DNA of 64,000 nt from Erpetoichthys calabaricus (lineage: Eukaryota > Chordata > Cladistia > Polypteriformes > Polypteridae), in NCBI RefSeq assembly GCF_900747795.2, contig NC_041401.2, positions 70,237,688-70,301,687 on the forward strand, read 5' to 3'. Below the pieces are notes generated by a model. That model saw nothing but the letters and a program-made list of their open reading frames with translations. It had not been told where the DNA came from and ran no database searches. Every line of letters starts with the position of its first letter. Positions within the stretch are counted from its first letter, which is position 1. Both the position numbers and the translations under genes were made by a program. Of this stretch, positions 58,568-64,000 are shown piece after piece.

Positions 58568-58916
58568 CCATCCATCCATCCATTTTCCAACCCGCTGAAT
58601 CCGAACACAGGGTCACGCGGGTCTGCTGGAGCCAATCCCAGCCAACACAGGGCACAAGGCAGGAAACAATCCTGGGCAGGGTGCCAACCCACCGCAGGAC
58701 ACACACAAACACACCCACACACCAAGCACACACTAGGGCCAATTTAGAATCGCCAATCCACCTAACTGGCATGTCTTTGGACTGTGGGAGGAAACCCACG
58801 CAGACATGGGGAGAACATGCAAACTCCACGCAGGGAGGACCCGGGAAGCGAACCCGGGTCCCCAGGTCTCCCAACTGTGAGGCAGCAGCGCTACCCACTG
58901 CGCCACCGTGCTGCCC
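58568..58916 (-). repeat. Full-length SINE with GGAT tail, 10-bp TSD
   Basis: - strand SINE of the 10732/15568 family. It is flanked by tgtgcaacat (58558-58567 and 58917-58926). It carries the 'gtgtgcttggtgtgtgg' stretch found in 15568-15940. Confidence 0.92.
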
Positions 58917-58926
58917 TGTGCAACAT

Positions 58927-60156
58927 TATTTTGGTAATTATTTAAACAAATATATTAATGTTTATGATTTGAACTTTGGAAGTTATTTGAAAACTGTACA
59001 ATTTAAATCACCTTTTTGGTAGACATGAATTTTGTCTGTCACGTGGACCTGGTGAGACATTATTACATAAGCCTTTCATCCTTTTTTTTTTTTACAGTAT
59101 ATCACTGAACCCAGTTAATCCAGTTCTGGGCTGAACAGGCTGTGAAAAACAATTTAGTTTTAGGTGTTTTTTAAGTTATTGACCTTTTGTTGAATAATAA
59201 ATGCTAGAAAAATCCAAATGTGTAAGTAATGTGCTTATGGAGACTCAGCCAAAAAAAGTTAGGGTGGTGACATTCACACTTTAAGATGTTAAAGGGAAGG
59301 TGGTGCAGGGGCTTCCTTGGTTTGTAAAAAAATCGATAAAAAGCAGGATGGTATGTGAGGGGGCTCTGAAAAAAAAACTGCTTAGCTCATTAAGTGAGTC
59401 TTGGCAACATTGCACTATTCAGTAGGACTTCCTGTTGTTCATTAATGTTCCCCGACTGGGTTTAGTCTGGGAGATTACTCAGACATATTCAGTGTGCATG
59501 ATAGATGTACTAACCTTAAAATAATATAGAAAATATAATAATATAATAGGCGTATTTTAAAAAGACTTTTCAAAGAATACAAGTTTATCTAAATAAAAAT
59601 CAATCTGTAGTCCTGTTTGAATTTTAAGTAATTTTAAATTAAATCTGAAAATGAATAATCTTACCATTGGTTATTTAATTTTGGCTTGCAAGAATGCCAT
59701 CCATCCATTTTCATGCCATTGCAGGGTTACAGCCAGTGTCACTAATGGGCATGAGGCAGTAATTAACACTTGGTGGGATTCTAGGTTAATTCAGAGCCAT
59801 CATTTTACCTAACAAGTTGGAAGTCCTTGCCGTAAAACCACACTGACAGAAGAAGAACTTACAGTTCTGGCAGACTGGACTAGGAATAGAGTTCTGCTCC
59901 CTGGATCTGTAGAATGTGAGACAGCTACACTAATCTGTACATCTGTATGTTGGTTCTGTTAACAAGCCAATTCCTTATTCTGGCCAGACACCCAATCTCA
60001 CATTTTATTGTTGAATTTTTAAAAGCATCTGACACTCAGAATCACCATTCGTGGTGACTGACACTGACCATCTTTATTTCAAACAGCTCCAAGTGCCTAG
60101 AATTTCCAAATGAAGGTATACTTGAATGCACCTTGAGATGTTGAACGCAAATTCTT
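58927..60156. other. Intergenic; worn SINE scrap at about 59695-59830
   Basis: 59697-59715 (catccatccattttcatgcc) and the following bases resemble the 3' end of the GGAT SINE on the - strand. Otherwise nothing recognised. Confidence 0.45.
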
Positions 60157-60541
60157 TTAGGCTGTGGGGATGACATAATCATGCATTTCTTGACGCCCTT
60201 TTACGATAAAAGCAAAGTCCGGAGAGCCTTGATTTTCTTCACAAATGCAGGTGTGGTGATTAATGGGCCCCCTTGAATAAATATAATCCTTAATGCCGAG
60301 AAGAGCATTGCCTAACAACATCCCATAATGTCTTGTCCTTCTTTCAATAGAAGGAAGTGGCCTCCGCTTCCCCAGGAAGAGTGGTGAGGAAGCCAGTGGG
60401 CTGAGAAAATCATGCAGGCAGCCTATCAGGCATCCAGTAATTTGAGAACTCAAGGCAGGCGTGGAGAATTTATTGGAGCCTCAAGAAGAAGCCCAACAAA
60501 ACAGACAGTCTGATTCTACTGGATTGGCATCACAGCTCGGA
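60157..60541 (+). promoter_or_regulatory. scarf1: Likely scarf1 promoter-proximal region / 5' UTR
   Basis: Immediately upstream of the scarf1 start. It contains several GGAA cores (gaaggaagtgg at 60350, ccaggaagag at 60373, gaggaagcc at 60387), possible ETS sites. There is an in-frame upstream ATG at 60461, but a signal peptide only follows the ATG at 60542. The - strand frame 60453-60157 overlaps this region without recognisable homology. The transcription start is unknown. Confidence 0.35.
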
Positions 60542-62163
60542 ATGGACTTGATATTAAAAGGCCTGTTTTTGTCCTACTTGTTGATGTTCTGCCATTCCCA
60601 GATCCTGGATATAAAAGAAAAAAATGTTTGTCGGGATAAGAGGTAGGGTGCACTGTTTTGTCTGGTATGATGGCAGGGCAGGAGGAGATTTAGCAATGAT
60701 GAAAATCTGAGGAGCGGTTTCCTTCCCATTAATAGAGCTGCTCCAAACAATTGGGATCCATCTATGCATGTGTTCATCTTCTGCCCTCTAGGCACAAGTT
60801 CATGCTTTTATGTTCTAATGTTAAAAATGTTATCTTTGATTCCTAATATGTCTGTAAGTGGTGCATGTCCCAAACCCACCTCTGTTTTGAAATGAATGGG
60901 CACAAATACATTTATAAAGAGCACCAGTTCCATCACATTATTCTAACAGACAAATAACTTTGGACCTCCACCTATTAACTTAATATGAATTTTATTTTGA
61001 GTTAGACAGCTTAGTGATGGAATGCCCCATTCTATGTTTTGGTGTGGTATGAACATTTGGTCAGATCAGGAGCTCAGTTCAAGTATATGAAAGGCCTGAA
61101 GGAAAGGGTCAAAGGGATGTCTGAAGAGTATCCTAGGTGTGGAGATGTGATGCTTTCCTACAGGGAATTGATGTGTTCCTCAGTGAGTTATTTCAAGAAG
61201 GCATCATAGTTTTAACTTATTGGTGGTGGACAATGTCCAGGATTAGTGGCATAGGATGTTGAATGGCCATTTTGAAGTATGGTGTCCATTACAAGTTTCA
61301 TGGCAGCATTCTTTTTCTCAGAGTGGAAGCTTTTTGTGAGACTTTGTCTCAGTGACCTATCCTTGCACTTTATTTGTCCATCTGATTAATAGATTGGATA
61401 CTACTGTGTTGTGGAACACGCATACAAATACATTCTCACATTGGGCCATTTCAGAGATGTCCTAATAATCTTATACACAAGTCTTTGGGGTGTAGAAGCC
61501 AAATTGTAGTACCTAGAAAAAAACTTGTCTAGAAACTGGGAGAACATACAGACTCCAAACAGAAAATGAATGAATGGTTCGTGCCCAGGACTCCAGAGTT
61601 GTGAGCTTTCAGGAATATCCACTGTGTTATCATATCAAGTCTTCCCTGACCTGTCTTCAGTGTACATTTTCATATAATATAAAAATGTAATCTTGTGTTG
61701 CTTTGTAGTTTGTTTCATTAGATACATTTTGTTATCATACTCCATACGAAAGGAGCTATACTCCCTGAAAACTGACTAATCGACAACCCCTGTGAGAAAT
61801 GCAGTCAATAACTTTTGGCCCAGAAAAAATGTTTTAGTTTCAGTTTTGGTACTTTTTTTTAGATTGTCTCAATTTTACCATAGAATTTCTGTATCTTAAT
61901 TGTGACTGATCTGTGGACTCTTGATGTCAAACTTTATTTTGTAATGTCACATTTGTGACATATGCTATTGTTGCTGTTTGTAATCCTATGCATGCAGTCC
62001 TGCTTTTACAACTCTTTATTTGTTTCCCACATTATACTGCAGTTTTGCTTTCCATGAATTGTAATCTACTATTTAAAAATGTACATTTTTCCATCTAACA
62101 GAAACCCATCACTTTTGGTTTGTTGTCCTGGGTGGAAACGTCAGGGGACCAACTGCAGTGTCC
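60542..62163 (+). CDS. scarf1: Scavenger receptor class F member 1, 5' coding part (exons 1-2; gene runs off the window)
   Basis: Exon 1, 60542-60642, and exon 2, 62102-62163. Spliced they read MDLILKGLFLSYLLMFCHSQ (signal peptide, cleaved probably after HSQ), ILDIKEKNVCRDKR, then NPSLLVCCPGWKRQGTNCSV. This follows the N-terminus of SCARF1/2 (ELxPxGxxVC ... CCxGWxxxxxxC), the start of the EGF-like extracellular region. Known role: endothelial and macrophage scavenger receptor for modified LDL and apoptotic cells. Both splice sites are good (AG|GTAGGG; taacag|A) and phases match (2 then 1). Position just downstream of rilp on the same strand, as in mammals, favours SCARF1 over SCARF2. Later EGF repeats, the membrane segment and the tail are outside. 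Confidence 0.82.
60643..62101 (+). other. scarf1 intron 1; SINE scrap at about 61530-61625
   Basis: 1459 bp. 61540-61560 (gggagaacatacagactcca) and 61590-61610 recall the - strand of the GGAT SINE at low similarity. No other feature. Confidence 0.5.
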
Positions 62164-62961
62164 GTGAGTACTGTACACCACTTCTGATTTTGTTTGTTTT
62201 TTACCTTGAGAAAAAATGTTTTGTTTCAACCTTTATTAGGCACAAATGTTTTGTACTATAGAGTAATTCCCTCATGTTCATACTATACCACATTCCCATC
62301 CCAGTCTGTATGAAAGACCTGCTTAATTCATCCAATAACATAACCCAGATTTTACCATGGCCTCTTTCTTAACCCTCAGTAATTCACTCCATTCTGAGTT
62401 TATTCACAGATTATTACTGTTTAGAGCACTGGGTCCATGTGACAACACAACTGAATCTCGGAAAAATATGTCGCCCATGTCCAGAATGTTATCTTTGACT
62501 TACATCAGAGAATATTACATCTCTTGTGTGTCTCAAATTATTGTGCCTTACCTATATGCCATAATCTACAGTATATCTATACTGTATAATAAAACTATAC
62601 TGTCTGTGTGTGTGTTTGTGTGAGAGAGACCGGTTCATCCGAACAATCTGATTGGTCAGTTTGGCCTTGCTCTGATTGGTCAGTTTGGCTGTGGTTGCTC
62701 AGTGGTAGTTGATGTGATAACTTTATGGGTAAGAAGTTCAGATCCTGTTTGCACCTTAAAAAAAGCAGAAACAAATAACTTCTGACATTTAGTCTGTAAA
62801 TACTAAAGTCACCTTTAAAGACAGGTAGTATTTGCAAGAATATCACAGTTGGTAATGGGGGCCCATTTACTATTGGTGGTAGTCAAGGAAGAGAGCAAGG
62901 TGTCTTGAAATGACAGAGTCTGAGAAGCAGGCTTTACATGAACACAATCAAGAGAGGCAAC
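62164..62961 (+). other. scarf1 intron 2, proximal; possible Helitron 5' end at about 62578
   Basis: 'tctatactgtataataaaac' followed by GT-rich sequence resembles Helitron 5' termini (TC + T/A-rich). 'ctgattggtcagtttggc' occurs twice (about 62648 and 62672), and these are also CCAAT-box-like words in reverse. No exon 3 of scarf1 is visible. Confidence 0.35.
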
Positions 62962-63150
62962 AGAGGTTGAAACACATAAGGATATCGAGGAAAGAGCAGG
63001 AGGAACACTGAGGGTGCATGTAGGGCAATAGAGGTTGAGACACACAAGAATACTGAGGAGAGGTGCAGGGGGAAAACTACAGGTACACAAGGGGCGAGAG
63101 AGGTTGAGGCTTATGAAGATACCAAGAAAAGGTGCAGGAGGAATATTATT
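62962..63150 (+). repeat. Diverged 68-bp minisatellite, about 2.7 copies
   Basis: Units begin with agaggttga at 62962, 63030 and 63099, each followed by a purine-rich 'gaggag.gcaggaggaa'-like stretch. Copies differ at many positions. Confidence 0.7.
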
Positions 63151-63227
63151 TATTCTATGACCTGTCTTTGACAGGAAAGCATGGCTAGTAATACTGCATT
63201 ATAGTTCACTTGCTTCTGTTAAGTCAG

Positions 63228-63420
63228 TGGCTCTCAAACTCAGTCCTGGGGACCCCATGTGGCTGCCTTGTTCTTGTTCCAACCAACGTCTAGCCTGCCT
63301 AAATAAATTATTTCCTAGTTTGTATGTTTTTGGGTCAGTTTAGAAATAACAAAACTACAGTTGGAAATTTTTATTAGAATGTACCAATGATTTATGTATA
63401 TTACATGTGATAATTTAATT
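63228..63420 (+). repeat. hAT-Charlie-type repeat end
   Basis: Starts cagtggctctcaaactcagt, which fits the CAGTGGTTCTCAAACT terminal repeat of Charlie-group hAT elements, followed by 'ctggggaccccatgtggctg'. No matching right end in view. Confidence 0.45.
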
Positions 63421-64000
63421 GCTTTTTTACCTTGGTTTTTAAGATTATCATCATCGTCATAATAAATGTAATTGTTATTTTAGATGTTCTGGTTATTTAA
63501 TCCATTATTTACAAATGAATCCATGAGTGAGTCTGACACTGAAGTCGTTGCAGCCTTCTAACATTTACTGTCATTTGTTGAGGTGTCTGCTCTGCTTGTT
63601 GTTAATTTTCATTATTAGGATGCAACTAAAGAGGCAAACTACTTAGAAAAAAGGCAAATTATATGGAACACAACAAAAGAGTGTTAAGCATTTAAAACTA
63701 TTGCAAAAATGCAAATATTTGTAAATGTCTTACAAATGTAAAATCACAGTACTGTGGTTTTCCAAGTGCAGAACAAGACAAGAAATTAAATGAGGTCAGT
63801 TAGAGGTAAAATGGCTCCCTGATTGTGAAACTGTTTGGAACAAAAACCCGTAGCCACATTAGGCCCCCAAAATAGTATTTTTGTTTGTGTCTCTCTAAGT
63901 GTTATAATACGCATCTGACCTATAAAATTTGATCTCACCTACATATTAGTTAATTGCACCTATGTCTACTAGTATTTTACCTTCATTATATCTTAAAATA
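63421..64000 (+). other. scarf1 intron 2, no feature seen
   Basis: AT-rich; no CxC-type EGF exon was found on the + strand up to the window edge. Confidence 0.5.

Noticed and set aside
60157-60453. 98-codon - strand ORF upstream of scarf1
   Set aside because: No recognisable domain or splice sites; overlaps the likely promoter.
60461-60541. Upstream in-frame ATG for scarf1 (MENLLEPQEEAQQ...)
   Set aside because: Gives a long hydrophilic leader before the hydrophobic signal segment; the ATG at 60542 gives a normal signal peptide. Cannot be excluded without transcript data.
1-64000. CRISPR arrays, rRNA genes, prokaryotic operons
   Set aside because: None seen. The regular repeats are eukaryotic microsatellites and transposon pieces.
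1-64000. LTR retroelements or other virus-derived copies
   Set aside because: No paired LTRs, gag, protease, integrase or envelope-like reading was recognised; the RT readings all belong to LINEs.

Overview
This window reads as nuclear DNA of a fish-like vertebrate, probably a non-teleost ray-finned fish such as a bichir or reedfish (Polypteridae). The clade is an inference from gene structure and from the repeat mix: tRNA-derived SINEs with GGAT tails, L2/CR1-like and RTE-type LINEs, Tc1/mariner, Helitron, hAT and piggyBac relics. Host coding exons are sparse and most of the sequence is interspersed repeats.

Two host genes are supported, both on the + strand. The first is rilp (Rab-interacting lysosomal protein), with eight coding exons between 28145 and 51492 that splice to a 439-residue protein. 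It has a CpG/CRE-bearing upstream region (about 27560-28144) and a poly(A) signal at 52259. The second is the 5' part of scarf1 (scavenger receptor class F member 1): exon 1 (signal peptide, 60542-60642) and exon 2 (62102-62163), with the rest beyond the right edge. RILP and SCARF1 are also tandem, same-strand neighbours in mammals, so gene order supports both calls. A functional-looking tRNA-Thr(AGU) lies at 4405-4478, with a pseudogene copy at 16012 and a decayed local duplicate near 6147.

Layout. 1-27.5 kb: repeat-dense intergenic DNA with LINE pieces (RTE, CR1-like, a long EN-RT LINE at 11.5-14.3 kb, L2), Helitron relics at 8.6 and 16.8 kb, SINEs with intact target-site duplications, a Tc1/mariner relic at 21.8-23 kb and a small piggyBac derivative at 24.55 kb. 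27.5-52.3 kb: rilp, whose introns carry two long Tc1/mariner elements (32.3-34.0 and 37.2-38.8 kb), a sense-oriented CR1-like LINE (40.5-43.3 kb) and a Helitron/Tc1 mosaic (44.9-47.75 kb). 52.3-60.5 kb: intergenic repeats, including a Tc1 element split by a nested hAT insertion. 60.5-64 kb: the start of scarf1.

The most informative observations are a probable GC-AG intron in rilp; two RTE-derived elements made only of LINE 5' and 3' ends, each with a perfect 16-17 bp target duplication; a 409-bp piggyBac derivative keeping only the transposase cysteine-rich tail; and a datable three-level nest (Tc1, then a short repeat, then hAT). I did not find a clearly new multi-gene system.
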